Counted from the first letter of the stretch, positions 26,838 through 38,200 are shown. The stretch is 64,000 nucleotides of DNA from Lysobacter auxotrophicus (GCF_027924565.1 NZ_AP027041.1:1054001-1118000); one strand, 5' to 3'. Notes: generated from the letters alone by a model not told the origin. A program made the numbers and translations.

Positions 26838-28226
26838 ATGCCTACGTCCGACCGCACCCTCCGCGCCGTGAACCTGCCCGCCGACTGGTCGCCCCAGTCC
26901 TGGCGCAACCGCACCGCGATGCAGTTGCCCCAGTATCCCGACGCGCAGGCGCTCGACGATGCGCTCGCCGAGCTGCGCACGTTGCCGCCGCTGGTGACGT
27001 CGTGGGAGATCCTGTCGCTCAAGCAGCAGCTCGCCGAAGCGCAGGAAGGCAAGCGGTTCCTGCTGCAGGGCGGCGATTGCGCAGAGACGTTCGACGGCTG
27101 CCGTTCCGACGTCATCTCGAACCGGCTCAAGGTCCTGCTGCAGATGAGCTTGGTGCTGGTGCACGGCCTGCGCAAGCCGGTCGTGCGCGTCGGTCGTTTC
27201 GCGGGCCAGTACGCGAAGCCGCGTTCGGCCGACAGCGAGACGATCGGCGACGTCACGCTGCCCAGCTACCGCGGCGACATGGTCAACGCTCCGGAGTTCA
27301 CGCCCGAGTCGCGCACGCCCGATCCGCGCCGCATGATCAAGGCCCACGCCCGCTCGGCGATGACGATGAACTTCGTCCGGGCGCTGATCGACGGCGGCTT
27401 CGCCGACCTGCATCACCCCGAATACTGGAACCTGAGCTGGGTCGGCCATTCGCCGCTCGCCGACGAATACCGCCGCATGGTCACGGCCATCGGCGACGCC
27501 GTGCGCTTCATGGAGACGCTGTCCGGCAGCGAGGTCCACAACCTCAACCGCGTCGACTTCTACACCTCGCACGAAGCGCTGCTGCTGCCGTACGAAGAGT
27601 CGCTGACGCGCCAGGTGCCGCGCCACTGGGGCTGGTTCAACCTCAGCACGCACTATCCGTGGATCGGCATGCGTACCGCGCAGGTCGATGGCGCACACGC
27701 GGAGTACTTCCGCGGCATCCGCAACCCCATCGCGTTGAAGGTCGGTCCGTCCGTCACGCCCGACCAGCTGTTGCGCACGATCGACCTGCTCAACCCCGAA
27801 GACGAACCGGGCCGTTTGACCTTCATCCATCGCATGGGCGCGACCGGCATTGCCGAGAAGCTGCCACCGCTGCTCGACGCCGTGCGTCGCGACGGTCGCC
27901 GTGTGTTGTGGGTCTGCGATCCGATGCATGGCAACACGGAAAGCACGAGCAACGGCTACAAGACGCGCCGTTTCCGCAACATCCGCAGCGAGCTGGAGCA
28001 GGCATTCGAGCTGCATGCCGCCGCGGGCACGCGCCTGGGCGGCGCGCATCTGGAACTCACCGGCGAAGACGTCACCGAGTGCCTGGGTGGCGCGCGCGAG
28101 CTGACCGAGAGCGATCTGGAACGCGCGTACAAGTCGACGGTCGATCCGCGCCTGAACTACGAACAGGCGCTGGAGATCGCGATGCTGATCGTGCGCAAGC
28201 AGGCGCAGATCGCCGCACCGGCCTGA
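26838..28226 (+). CDS. Class II 3-deoxy-7-phosphoheptulonate synthase
   Basis: This enzyme condenses phosphoenolpyruvate and erythrose 4-phosphate, the first step of the shikimate pathway. The 462-residue product belongs to the plant-like class II (AroA_II) family and not the short E. coli AroFGH type. Conserved segments include LLQGGDCAETFDGC near the N-terminus, PVVRVGRFAGQYAKPRS, LNRVDFYTSHEALLLPYE and RVLWVCDPMHGNT. ATG 26838 follows the family start. It is a single gene with its own terminator. Feedback control by aromatic amino acids cannot be judged from sequence. Confidence 0.93.
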   Translation: MPTSDRTLRAVNLPADWSPQSWRNRTAMQLPQYPDAQALDDALAELRTLPPLVTSWEILSLKQQLAEAQEGKRFLLQGGDCAETFDGCRSDVISNRLKVLLQMSLVLVHGLRKPVVRVGRFAGQYAKPRSADSETIGDVTLPSYRGDMVNAPEFTPESRTPDPRRMIKAHARSAMTMNFVRALIDGGFADLHHPEYWNLSWVGHSPLADEYRRMVTAIGDAVRFMETLSGSEVHNLNRVDFYTSHEALLLPYEESLTRQVPRHWGWFNLSTHYPWIGMRTAQVDGAHAEYFRGIRNPIALKVGPSVTPDQLLRTIDLLNPEDEPGRLTFIHRMGATGIAEKLPPLLDAVRRDGRRVLWVCDPMHGNTESTSNGYKTRRFRNIRSELEQAFELHAAAGTRLGGAHLELTGEDVTECLGGARELTESDLERAYKSTVDPRLNYEQALEIAMLIVRKQAQIAAPA

Positions 28227-28246
28227 GAGCTACAGTCGATGGCTTG

Positions 28247-28276
28247 AAGGCCTCTGCGTTCGCGCAGAGGCCTTTT
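28247..28276 (+). terminator. Terminator after DAHP synthase
   Basis: AAGGCCTCTGCG (28247-28258) and CGCAGAGGCCTT (28263-28274) form a 12-bp perfect stem with a TTCG loop, followed by TT. It lies between convergent genes and may act in both directions. Confidence 0.85.
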
Positions 28277-28290
28277 CGTTAGGGCGGACG

Positions 28291-29946
28291 TCAGCCCTTC
28301 GTGGTGCGCAGCGGCGCCGTCGCGAGGAACTGCGGCGCCTTGCGCGCCTTCGTTTTCTGCTCGAACGCGTAGGCAAGCTCGATCAGCCGCGGCTCGCTCC
28401 ACGCGGCACCCATGAAGACGATGCCCATCGGCAGCCCGAAGTAATCGCCCATCGGCACCGTGATGCTCGGCGTGCCCGCGACCGCCGCGGCGCCATAGCC
28501 TTCGCCAAGGAAGTGATCGCCGTTGACCGGGTCGATCAACCAGGCCGGCGCCGTGGCGGGCGCGACGATCGCATCGAGTGTCGAGGCCGACAGCACGGCT
28601 TCAAGACCTTCCGCGCCGGCCAGTCGTCGCGCCTTGCTGCGCGCGTCGATGTAGGCCATCTCGTCCAGCGTGCCCTTTGCCTGCGCGCGCTCGAACAACT
28701 CCTGCGCGAAGAACGGCATCTCGGTCTGCGCGTTCCTGCGGTTGTATTCGATCAACGCCGCGAGCGAATTCACCGGCGCACCGCTGCGCGACAGATAGCC
28801 GTTCAAGCCGTGCTTGAACTCGTACAGCAGCACGTCCATTTCCGCATCGTTCCATTGCCCGGCGGTCGGCAGCTCGACGTCGACGATTTCGGCGCCAGCC
28901 TGCCGCATCGCCTCCAGGCTGCGCTCCAGCGCGGCGTCGGCGGCCGGATGGAAGCCCATCGACTTGCGCAGCACGCCGATGCGCGCGCCGCGCAGTCCGT
29001 CGCGATTGAGGCGCGCGTGGTAGTCGAAGATCGCGCGGCCGGTGCTTTCGGACGTTGCCGCGTCCGTTTCGTCGCGACCGACCATCGCCGACAGCAGGAT
29101 CGCCGCATCGGCGACGCTGCGCGCCATCGGCCCGGCCGTGTCCTGGCTGTGCGAGATCGGGATGATGCCGCTGCGGCTCACCAGTCCCACGGTCGGCTTG
29201 ATGCCCACCAGGCCCGCGACCGAGGACGGACACACGATGCTGCCGTCGGTTTCGGTGCCGACGGCGGCGGCCGCGAGGCTTGCCGCCACCGCTGCGCCGC
29301 TGCCCGAACTGGAGCCGCAGGGCGAGCGATCCAGCGCGTAGGGATTGCGCGTTTGTCCGCCGCGCGCGCTCCAGCCGGAGCTCGAACGCGACGAGCGGAA
29401 GTTCGCCCATTCGCTGAGGTTCGTCTTGCCCAGGATCACCGCGCCGGCCTCGCGCAGGCGGGCGACGACGAAGGCGTCGGTGCGCGGATGGTGCGAGGCG
29501 AGCGCGAGCGAGCCGGCGGAGTTGGCCATCGGCGTGGCGTCGATGTTGTCCTTCAGCAGCACCGGCACGCCGTGCAGCGGGCCGCGCACGCGCCCGGCCT
29601 TGCGCTCGGCGTCGAGTGCGTCGGCTTCCTTCAGCGCGGCCGGATTGAGTTCGATCACCGCATTGAGCGTGGGGCCGGCGTCGTCGATCGCGGCGATGCG
29701 ATCGAGGTAGGCCTGCGTGAGCGCATGGCTGGTGAGTTCGCCGCGACCCATGCGTGCCTGCAGCTCGTCGATGCCCACCTCCGCGAATGCGAAGCCGTCC
29801 CTCGGCGCGGCCGCAGGCGCGGCAGGTTTTGCGGAGGCAGTGGTGTCGCTGGCCCGGGCGGTTCCGGGCGCATCGGCACGGTGGCAGGCAGGCAGCAGCG
29901 CGAGCAGCGTCGCCAGCGGCAACGTCTTGACGATCAAAGAGCGCAT
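28291..29946 (-). CDS. Amidase-signature family protein, probable exported lipoprotein
   Basis: This is an amidase-signature hydrolase of 551 residues. The N-terminus has a hydrophobic signal ending LLPAC, with Cys21 as a probable lipid attachment site, though proline at -2 is unusual. A low-complexity Ala/Pro linker follows. The catalytic triad is visible: Lys132 (VLLKDN), the cis-Ser in PCGSSSGSG near residue 213, and the nucleophile Ser236 in GTETDGSI. The likely site is the cell envelope. The substrate is unknown; related proteins act on amides, amino-acid amides or peptides. It is convergent with the DAHP synthase gene, and a DUF2127 gene follows upstream on the same strand. Confidence 0.88.
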   Translation of the reverse strand: MRSLIVKTLPLATLLALLPACHRADAPGTARASDTTASAKPAAPAAAPRDGFAFAEVGIDELQARMGRGELTSHALTQAYLDRIAAIDDAGPTLNAVIELNPAALKEADALDAERKAGRVRGPLHGVPVLLKDNIDATPMANSAGSLALASHHPRTDAFVVARLREAGAVILGKTNLSEWANFRSSRSSSGWSARGGQTRNPYALDRSPCGSSSGSGAAVAASLAAAAVGTETDGSIVCPSSVAGLVGIKPTVGLVSRSGIIPISHSQDTAGPMARSVADAAILLSAMVGRDETDAATSESTGRAIFDYHARLNRDGLRGARIGVLRKSMGFHPAADAALERSLEAMRQAGAEIVDVELPTAGQWNDAEMDVLLYEFKHGLNGYLSRSGAPVNSLAALIEYNRRNAQTEMPFFAQELFERAQAKGTLDEMAYIDARSKARRLAGAEGLEAVLSASTLDAIVAPATAPAWLIDPVNGDHFLGEGYGAAAVAGTPSITVPMGDYFGLPMGIVFMGAAWSEPRLIELAYAFEQKTKARKAPQFLATAPLRTTKG

Positions 29947-30008
29947 TGCGATTCCCCGGTCGCAGGTGGCTGACCGGAGGATACGTCATTCAGGTTGGCG
30001 CGGGCGCC

Positions 30009-30491
30009 TCAGTCGCGACGCTTGCGGATGTCGCGTGCCAGCACTGCGACGACGATCAAATTGACCGCCAGCACGGCGACGGACATCCAGCCCGGATGGC
30101 GGAAGAGGGCGTAGAGATCGAGCGGGAGGTAGATCGCGGCGCTGAGGCAACCCAGCCACGAGGCCCAGACCTTCACGCGCCACAGGCCCCAGGCTTCGAC
30201 CATGCGCAGCACGCCGTAGGCGAAGATGAGCGCCGCGGCAAGGTGCACGCTGTCGGGATTGATCGCATTGGACAGCCACGCCAGCGCACCGTGTTCGGTG
30301 CTGATCTGGAATCGCAGCGTCAGCTCGCGCAGCCAGCGCAGGAGCGGTTCGGGCCCGAGCAGTTCCAGGCCGAAGGCGGCGGCAAAGGCCAGCAGGCCCT
30401 TGCCGGCCTCGAAGATCGCGATGAGATGCAAACCCGGATGCGCATGCGGATCCGGGTTGTAATGGGCGTCGGTCATGCCCTCGTCAGACAC
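30009..30491 (-). CDS. DUF2127 family membrane protein
   Basis: The 160-residue product has a His/Pro-rich N-terminus (HYNPDPHAHPG) and four hydrophobic segments, with LIAIFEAGKGLLAF at the start of the first, the recurring signature of DUF2127 proteins. The function of this family is not established. A GTG start at 30491 or an ATG at 30476 is possible; neither has a convincing ribosome binding site. It is on the minus strand between the amidase gene and typA, but 17 bases from the typA stop, so co-transcription with typA is plausible. Confidence 0.75.
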   Translation of the reverse strand: MSDEGMTDAHYNPDPHAHPGLHLIAIFEAGKGLLAFAAAFGLELLGPEPLLRWLRELTLRFQISTEHGALAWLSNAINPDSVHLAAALIFAYGVLRMVEAWGLWRVKVWASWLGCLSAAIYLPLDLYALFRHPGWMSVAVLAVNLIVVAVLARDIRKRRD

Positions 30492-30508
30492 GGCGACGCC
30501 CCGTTGGT

Positions 30509-32338
<1,830 letters not shown>

Positions 32339-32383
32339 GCGGACAGGCCGGCAGACCGGCGCTCGAGCGAGGGGTAGCCGAAT

Positions 32384-32397
32384 ATTATACCTGTCAA
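32384..32397 (-). promoter_or_regulatory. typA promoter -10 with adjacent TTGACA
   Basis: On the minus strand TATAAT (32389 to 32384) is a perfect -10, about 46 bases before the typA start. The motif TTGACA (32397 to 32392) lies only two bases upstream of it, too close to be its -35, and no good -35 is seen at normal spacing. The same TTTGACAGG block stands before a -10 at 63752-63767. Confidence 0.5.
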
Positions 32398-32440
32398 ACT
32401 TTGCCGTTGCTTGTTCAGCCAACCGGCCGGCGAGCGGTCT

Positions 32441-32469
32441 GGCGCCCCTTGTGAAGGGGTCCCGGCGCC
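32441..32469 (+). other. Hairpin in the ppiB leader
   Basis: CCCCTT (32445-32450) pairs with AAGGGG (32454-32459), enclosed by two copies of the self-complementary GGCGCC (32441-32446 and 32464-32469). It is in the divergent typA-ppiB interval. A related CCCCTTT...AAAGGGG hairpin follows ppiB at 33124-33144. Confidence 0.45.
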
Positions 32470-32542
32470 GCCATCTGAACGGCGAAGCGGTTGTTTGCGT
32501 TCCATCCCCAAATTTCCCCCGAAACGTCCAGGAGACGGATTC

Positions 32543-33040
<498 letters not shown>

Positions 33041-33123
33041 CCAGCTGAAGCCGGTTACCCCCAAAGTTCGCTGCACGAACCTTGGGCCCGCGGCACGGCT
33101 TCCAAATCCCCGCGCTGCCGCGC

Positions 33124-33144
33124 AGCCCCTTTACTAAAGGGGCT
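33124..33144. repeat. Palindromic element after ppiB
   Basis: AGCCCCTTT (33124-33132) and AAAGGGGCT (33136-33144) form a perfect stem with an ACT loop. It resembles the CCCCTT/AAGGGG hairpin before ppiB at 32445-32459, so both may be copies of a small dispersed palindrome. The interval 33041-33351 (311 bases) holds this element, a terminator and the aminotransferase ribosome binding site, and no gene. Confidence 0.45.
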
Positions 33145-33170
33145 TGGACTGGTTCCGGCGTCATGAATCG

Positions 33171-33204
33171 AACGCCCGCCCCGGCTTGCCGAGGCGGGCG
33201 TTTT
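33171..33204 (+). terminator. Terminator downstream of ppiB
   Basis: AACGCCCGCC (33171-33180) and GGCGGGCGTT (33193-33202) form a 10-bp perfect stem with a 12-base loop, followed by TT within a TTTT run (33201-33204). It lies 130 bases after the ppiB stop. Confidence 0.75.
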
Positions 33205-33351
33205 CGCATCCGCAGCCGGCAGGCACGCGGGCCCCGCGTGTTAACATCCAAAGGCTCGATGGCCGACGTTCGCGGCGTGTTTCCTGCGCCGACCAGCGGA
33301 CCGATCCGACCGCGAGCGCAACCCCACATCCGACTCCCACGAGGTTCCGCG

Positions 33352-34557
33352 ATGCCCCAGCTTGCCCGGCGCATCGGTCGCGCCAAGCCCAGCGCGATCA
33401 TGCAGGTTGCCGAGAAGGCCAAGCGGCTAAAGGCCGAAGGCCGCGACATCATCAGCTTCTCGATCGGTGTTCCCAACTTCCTGCCCGGCGAGCACGTCTA
33501 CGCCGCCGCCCGCGAGGCGCTGTCGAAAGACAGCGGCCAGTACGGCAGCAACCGCGGTCCCGACGCGCTGCTGGACGCCTTCGTCGAGCACATGGCGAAG
33601 ATCGGCCTGACCGGTTACGGCCGCGTCAACTGCGCCACCGGCATCGGCGCCAAGCACGTCATCTACAACCTCGCCGAAGCGCTGCTCGACGAAGGCGACA
33701 CCATCGCCTTCCCGACGCCGTACTGGACCAGCTACCTCGACATCGCCGAGATCGTCGGCGCGAAGATCGACCTGCTGCCGTGCCCGCCGGAGCAGAACTA
33801 CAAGCTCAAGCCCGAGCAGCTCGACGCCGCGCTGGCGAAGAAGCCGAAGGTCTTCCTGTTCAACAACCCGTCCAACCCGACGGGCATGGTGTACACGAAG
33901 GAAGAGATCGACGCGCTCGCCGACATCGTCGCGAAGTATCCGGACACCTGGATCATCACCGACGACATCTACAACCGCATGGTGTTCGACGGCATCGGCT
34001 ACCACAACTTCGTGCATTCGCGCCCCGAGCTGCGCGATCGCGTGATCTTCCTCGACTCGCTGTCGAAGACCTATGGCATGCCGGGTTGGCGCGTGGGTTT
34101 CATGGCCGGTCCGGAAGTCGTCGCGCAGGCGCTGGTGACGATGAACTCCAACCACATCACCAACGTGCCGGAAGTGGTCAACGCCGCTGCCGTCGCCGCG
34201 CTCAACGGCCCGCAGGACGTCCCCACGCAGAAGTGCGAGGAATTCCAGGCCAAGCGTGACCAGGTGATGGCGGTGATGAACGCCATTCCCGGCGTGGTCT
34301 GCCCGCGTCCGCAGGGCGCGTTCTACGTGTTCCCCGACATCAGCGTCGCCTTCGGCAAGACGCACGGCCCCAGCGGCATCAAGATCAACAACGATGTCGA
34401 TGTCTGCAACGCGCTGCTGGAAACCAAGGGCGTGGCCTGCGTGCCGGGCTCGGCCTTCGGCGAGCCGCGCGCGCTGCGTATCAGCTACACCTGCCCGACG
34501 CCGCAGCTCGCTCCGGGCCTGCAGCGGTTCCAGGAGTTCTTTGCCGAACTGCAGTGA
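33352..34557 (+). CDS. Class I pyridoxal-phosphate aminotransferase (aspartate-aminotransferase-like)
   Basis: This 401-residue class I/II aminotransferase starts MPQLARRIGRAKPSAIMQV. The PLP lysine is Lys239 in DSLSKTYGMPGWRVGF. NNPSNPTGMVY and the aspartate in TDDIYNRMVF are the usual cofactor-binding residues, and a C-terminal ALRISY arginine would bind the substrate carboxylate. It is most like the gamma subgroup of aspartate aminotransferases, but the exact amino acid is not decidable by eye. ATG 33352 follows GAGG; the frame is open far upstream without family similarity. It is 109 bases before mdh, on the same strand. Confidence 0.9.
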   Translation: MPQLARRIGRAKPSAIMQVAEKAKRLKAEGRDIISFSIGVPNFLPGEHVYAAAREALSKDSGQYGSNRGPDALLDAFVEHMAKIGLTGYGRVNCATGIGAKHVIYNLAEALLDEGDTIAFPTPYWTSYLDIAEIVGAKIDLLPCPPEQNYKLKPEQLDAALAKKPKVFLFNNPSNPTGMVYTKEEIDALADIVAKYPDTWIITDDIYNRMVFDGIGYHNFVHSRPELRDRVIFLDSLSKTYGMPGWRVGFMAGPEVVAQALVTMNSNHITNVPEVVNAAAVAALNGPQDVPTQKCEEFQAKRDQVMAVMNAIPGVVCPRPQGAFYVFPDISVAFGKTHGPSGIKINNDVDVCNALLETKGVACVPGSAFGEPRALRISYTCPTPQLAPGLQRFQEFFAELQ

Positions 34558-34558
34558 C

Positions 34559-34653
34559 GGGAATCGGGAATAGGGAATCGGGAATCGAAAGAGCCCGCCC
34601 CGTTCCCGGTCACCCGGCGTGTTTGACGATTCCCGATTTTCGATTCCCCATTC
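34559..34653. repeat. Long inverted repeat of GGGAATCG units between the aminotransferase gene and mdh
   Basis: The left arm (34559-34587) is built of repeated GGGAATCG/GGGAATAG units and the right arm (34627-34653) is its inverse (CGATTCCCGATT, CGATTCCCCATTC) with few mismatches, across a loop of about 39 bases. The right arm ends just before the mdh ribosome binding site. It is a dispersed-repeat-like element rather than a terminator. Confidence 0.65.
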
Positions 34654-34666
34654 TCGGAGTTCCACC

Positions 34667-35650
34667 ATGAAAACCCCCGTCCGCGTTGCCGTCACCGGTG
34701 CTGCCGGCCAGATCGGCTACTCGCTGCTGTTCCGCATCGCTTCCGGCGAAATGCTCGGCAAGGACCAGCCCGTCATCCTGCAGATGCTCGAGCTGCCGAT
34801 GGAGAAGGCCCAGGCCGCGCTCAAGGGCGTGATGATGGAGCTGGAAGACTGCGCGTTCCCGCTGCTGGTCGGCATGGTCGGCACCGATGACGCCGAAGTC
34901 GCGTTCAAGGACGCCGACATCGCCCTGCTCGTCGGCGCGCGTCCGCGCGGCCCGGGCATGGAGCGCAAGGACCTGCTGCTGGAGAACGCGAAGATCTTCA
35001 CCGCCCAGGGCGCCGCGCTGAACAAGGTCGCCTCGCGCAACGTGAAGGTGCTTGTCGTCGGCAACCCGGCCAACACCAATGCCTACATCGCCATGAAGTC
35101 GGCGCCGGACCTGCCGGCGAAGAACTTCACCGCGATGCTGCGCCTGGACCACAACCGCGCGCTGTCGCAGTTGGCGAACAAGGCCGGCGTCGCCGTCGGC
35201 GATATCGAGAAGCTGGTCGTGTGGGGCAACCACAGCCCGACCATGTACCCGGATTACCGCTTCGCCACCGTCAACGGCCAGTCGCTGAAGGACAAGATCA
35301 ACGACGCCGACTGGAACGCGAACGAGTTCATCCCGAAGGTCGGCAAGCGCGGCGCGGCGATCATCGAAGCGCGCGGCCTCTCGTCGGCGGCCTCGGCCGC
35401 CAATGCCGCCATCGACCACGTCCGCGACTGGGTGCTGGGCAGCAACGGCAAGTGGGTGACGATGGGCATCCCGTCCGACGGCAGCTACGGCATCCCGAAG
35501 GACGTGATGTTCGGCTTCGCCGTGACGACCGAGAACGGCGAGTACACGATGGTGCGCGACCTGCCGGTCGACGACTTCAGCCAGAAGGCCATCGACAAGA
35601 CGCTGGCCGAGCTGGAAGAAGAGCGTTCGGGCGTCGCGCACCTGCTCTGA
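34667..35650 (+). CDS. mdh: Malate dehydrogenase (NAD)
   Basis: This oxidises malate to oxaloacetate in the TCA cycle. The 327-residue product starts [20 protein letters not shown], with the NAD-binding GAAGQIG at residues 11-17. The substrate arginine loop [36 protein letters not shown] and the catalytic histidine in [12 protein letters not shown] are all present. The pattern is the cytosolic-type dimeric MDH found in Xanthomonads. ATG 34667 has GGAG upstream; the frame extends earlier without similarity. A terminator follows. Confidence 0.96.
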   Translation: MKTPVRVAVTGAAGQIGYSLLFRIASGEMLGKDQPVILQMLELPMEKAQAALKGVMMELEDCAFPLLVGMVGTDDAEVAFKDADIALLVGARPRGPGMERKDLLLENAKIFTAQGAALNKVASRNVKVLVVGNPANTNAYIAMKSAPDLPAKNFTAMLRLDHNRALSQLANKAGVAVGDIEKLVVWGNHSPTMYPDYRFATVNGQSLKDKINDADWNANEFIPKVGKRGAAIIEARGLSSAASAANAAIDHVRDWVLGSNGKWVTMGIPSDGSYGIPKDVMFGFAVTTENGEYTMVRDLPVDDFSQKAIDKTLAELEEERSGVAHLL

Positions 35651-35675
35651 TCCATCGCGCAGTCGTGTTGCACCG

Positions 35676-35707
35676 CGGGGCGGCCTCAGGGCCGCCCCGT
35701 TGCGTTT
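35676..35707 (+). terminator. Terminator after mdh
   Basis: CGGGGCGGCC (35676-35685) and GGCCGCCCCG (35690-35699) form a perfect 10-bp stem with loop TCAG, followed by TTGCGTTT, 26 bases after the mdh stop. Confidence 0.8.
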
Positions 35708-35792
35708 CGGGCGTGCGGTTTCGACCAAGGTCGTAACGCGCTCCTTCCCTGCGCGGCGCTAGCCTCGACACATCGTCGTCGGAGGCATCGCC

Positions 35793-37685
35793 ATGAAGTA
35801 CGAAGACTTCCATCGCCGCTCCATCGAGCAACCCGAGGAGTTCTGGGGCGAGCAGGCGAGGGCGATCCACTGGAACAAGGCGCCGGAAACGATCCTCGAT
35901 TACTCGAACCCGCCGTTCCGCAAGTGGTTCGCCGGCGGCGAGACCAACCTATGTTTCAACGCCGTCGATCGCCATCTGGCCGAGCGTGCCGACCAGCTCG
36001 CGCTCGTTGCGATTTCCAGCGAAACCGACGTCACGCGCGAGATCACCTACCGCCAGCTGCATCGCGAAGTGAATACTTTCGCTGCCATCCTCCGTGCGCT
36101 CGGCGTCGGGCGCGGCGATCGCGTCGTCATCTACATGCCGAACATGGCCGAGGCGGTGTTCGCGATGCTCGCCTGCGCGCGCATCGGCGCGGTGCATTCG
36201 GTGGTGTTCGGCGGATTCGCCGCGCACAACCTTGCGCTGCGCATCGACGACGCCACGCCGAAGCTGCTGATCTGCGCCGATGCCGGCATGCGCGGCGGCA
36301 AGGTGATTCCCTACAAGCCGCTCGTCGACGCCGCATGCAGTGCCGCGAAATCGCCGCCGCCGAAGGTGCTGATCGTCGAGCGCGGACTCGATCCCGGTCA
36401 CGCCGTGGTCGAAGGGCGCGATGAACATTACGCACCGCTGCGCGCGCAGTACGACGGCGCGGAAGTCGACGTCGAATGGCTCGAATCGAACGAGCCGAGC
36501 TATCTGCTCTACACCTCCGGCACCACGGGAAAGCCCAAGGGCGTGCAGCGCGACGTCGGCGGTTATGCCGTGGCGCTCGCGCTGTCGATGTGGTCGATCT
36601 ACGACGTGCGCGCAGGGCAGGTGATGTTTTCCACGTCCGATGTCGGCTGGGCGGTGGGGCACTCCTACAACGTGTATGGCCCGCTGATCGCCGGCGCGAC
36701 GTCGGTGCTGTACGAAGGCCTGCCGACGAATCCCGATCCCGGCGTGTGGTGGCGCATCTGCGAGCAGTACGGCGTTCGCACGATGTTTTCCTCGCCCACC
36801 GGCATCCGCGTGCTGAAGAAGCAGGACGCTTCGTTCCTGAAGAAACACGACCTGTCGAAGCTGCAGTGGTTGTTCCTCGCCGGCGAACCGCTGGACGAAC
36901 CGACGGCGCAGTGGATCACCGACGGCATCGGCAAGACCATCATCGACAACTACTGGCAGACCGAAACCGGCTGGCCGGTGCTGTCGCTGATGCCGGGCCT
37001 GGACCTGAAACCGGTGAAGTTCGGCTCGCCCGGCCTGCCGACGCCGGGCTACCGGCTGCGCGTGATCGACGACGTCACCGGCGAAGACGTGCCGGCCGGA
37101 ACCAAGGGCGTGCTGGTGATCGAACCGCCGCTGCCCCCGGGCTGCCTGACGACGGTGTGGAACGACGACGCGCGCTTCCTCTCGAGCTATTTCAGCCACT
37201 TCAAGGAACTGCTTTACAGCTCGCTGGACTGGGCGATCCGCGACGAGGACGGCTACACGTTCATCCTCGGCCGCACGGACGACGTCATCAACGTCGCCGG
37301 CCATCGCCTGGGTACGCGCGAGATCGAGGAGTCCTGTTCGACGCATCCCAGTGTCGCCGAAGCGGCGGTGATCGGCGTGCACGACGAATTGAAAGGCCAG
37401 GTGCCGGTGGTGTTCGCGACGCTCAAGCGGCAGGACGAGTCGGCGTCCGACGCGGCTGCCGGCATGCAGCAGCGCGTGGTCGAGCAGCTGGGTGGCGTCG
37501 CGAAACCCGCACGCGTGTACGTGGTGAATGCGCTGCCGAAGACGCGTTCGGGCAAGTTGTTGCGGCGCTCCCTGCAGGCGCTGGCAGAAAGCCGCGACCC
37601 GGGCGATCTGTCGACCCTGGACGATCCGGGCGCGCTGGAGGAAGTGAAGCGCGCGCTGGAGCGCGGAGCGGATGCGGGTGGGTGA
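35793..37685 (+). CDS. prpE: Propionate--CoA ligase
   Basis: PrpE activates propionate to propionyl-CoA with ATP, feeding the methylcitrate cycle. The 630-residue product is an AMP-forming acyl-CoA synthetase. The P-loop YTSGTTGKPKGVQR is near residue 237, followed by the conserved VGWAVGHSYNVYGPLI and WQTETGWPVLS. The C-terminal catalytic lysine is in LPKTRSGKLLRR. The N-terminal YEDFHRRSIEQPEEFWG is shared with acetyl-CoA synthetases; the sequence and the nearby prpB, prpC and prpD favour PrpE. An acetyl-CoA synthetase activity is not excluded. Confidence 0.87.
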   Translation: MKYEDFHRRSIEQPEEFWGEQARAIHWNKAPETILDYSNPPFRKWFAGGETNLCFNAVDRHLAERADQLALVAISSETDVTREITYRQLHREVNTFAAILRALGVGRGDRVVIYMPNMAEAVFAMLACARIGAVHSVVFGGFAAHNLALRIDDATPKLLICADAGMRGGKVIPYKPLVDAACSAAKSPPPKVLIVERGLDPGHAVVEGRDEHYAPLRAQYDGAEVDVEWLESNEPSYLLYTSGTTGKPKGVQRDVGGYAVALALSMWSIYDVRAGQVMFSTSDVGWAVGHSYNVYGPLIAGATSVLYEGLPTNPDPGVWWRICEQYGVRTMFSSPTGIRVLKKQDASFLKKHDLSKLQWLFLAGEPLDEPTAQWITDGIGKTIIDNYWQTETGWPVLSLMPGLDLKPVKFGSPGLPTPGYRLRVIDDVTGEDVPAGTKGVLVIEPPLPPGCLTTVWNDDARFLSSYFSHFKELLYSSLDWAIRDEDGYTFILGRTDDVINVAGHRLGTREIEESCSTHPSVAEAAVIGVHDELKGQVPVVFATLKRQDESASDAAAGMQQRVVEQLGGVAKPARVYVVNALPKTRSGKLLRRSLQALAESRDPGDLSTLDDPGALEEVKRALERGADAGG

Positions 37686-37728
37686 GGGCAGGTCCCCGCG
37701 CGCGCTTGTTAACGTGCCGCGCCTTGGC

Positions 37729-38111
37729 CGTCATCCCGGCGAAGGCCGGGACCCAGGCCCGTAGCCCATCAGCGCCGATGCCGTCATTCCAGCGAAAGCT
37801 GGAGCCCATGTTGATCTCCAAAACGCAACAGCGGAGCGCTGCCCCGCATCGGCCCTTCAACGCCGTCGCTTCGTCGCCCCTCACCCCAACCCCTCTCCCG
37901 AGGGGAGAGGGGCTAACCACCTGATCGTCATCCCGGCGAAGGCCGGGACCCAGGCCCATAGCCCATCAGCCCTGATGCCGTCATTCCAGCGAAAGCTGGA
38001 ACCCATCTTGATCTCCGAAACGCAACAGCGAAGCGCTGCCCCGCATCGGCCCTTCAACGCCGCCCCTTCGTTGCCCCTCACCCCAACCCCTCTCCCGAGG
38101 GGAGAGGGGCT
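37729..38111. repeat. 197-bp tandem duplication of palindromic elements
   Basis: Two near-identical copies (37729-37914 and 37926-38111) repeat with a 197-bp period, with scattered base changes. Each copy carries three small palindromes: one of CCCGGC-GAAG-GCCGGG type, one of TTCCAGC-GAAA-GCTGGA type, and one of CCCCTCTCC/GGGGAGAGG type. The first element has the same core as the 50750-50848 repeat inside the kleisin-like gene. The interval 37686-38200 (515 bases) contains no supported gene; short frames there are repeat-derived. Confidence 0.85.
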
Positions 38112-38172
38112 GAAAGCCGCCGCTTCAACGGGATGAAGGCGCAGGGCAAACCGGCCGCCACGCCCCGTCGGC

Positions 38173-38178
38173 TAAAAT
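38173..38178 (+). promoter_or_regulatory. Possible -10 of prpB
   Basis: TAAAAT lies 23 bases before the prpB ATG, just after the repeat region. No matching -35 is seen at 16-18 bases, so an activated promoter or a coincidence is possible. Confidence 0.25.
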
Positions 38179-38200
38179 GTCCGTCTCACCAGGAGACGCC

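Noticed and set aside
28513-29973. Long plus-strand frames opposite the amidase gene
   Set aside because: The minus-strand amidase has a complete catalytic triad and signal peptide; the plus-strand frames are low-complexity Arg/Ala-rich shadows.
32392-32397. TTGACA as the typA -35
   Set aside because: It is only two bases from the TATAAT, so it cannot serve as the -35 of that -10, and no -10 lies 16-18 bases downstream of it.
35793-37685. Acetyl-CoA synthetase (acs) assignment
   Set aside because: The sequence and the neighbouring prpB and prpC favour propionyl-CoA synthetase, although substrate overlap cannot be excluded.
37729-38111. CRISPR-like repeat array
   Set aside because: There are only two units of 197 bp with no spacer pattern and no cas genes; the units are composed of palindromes.
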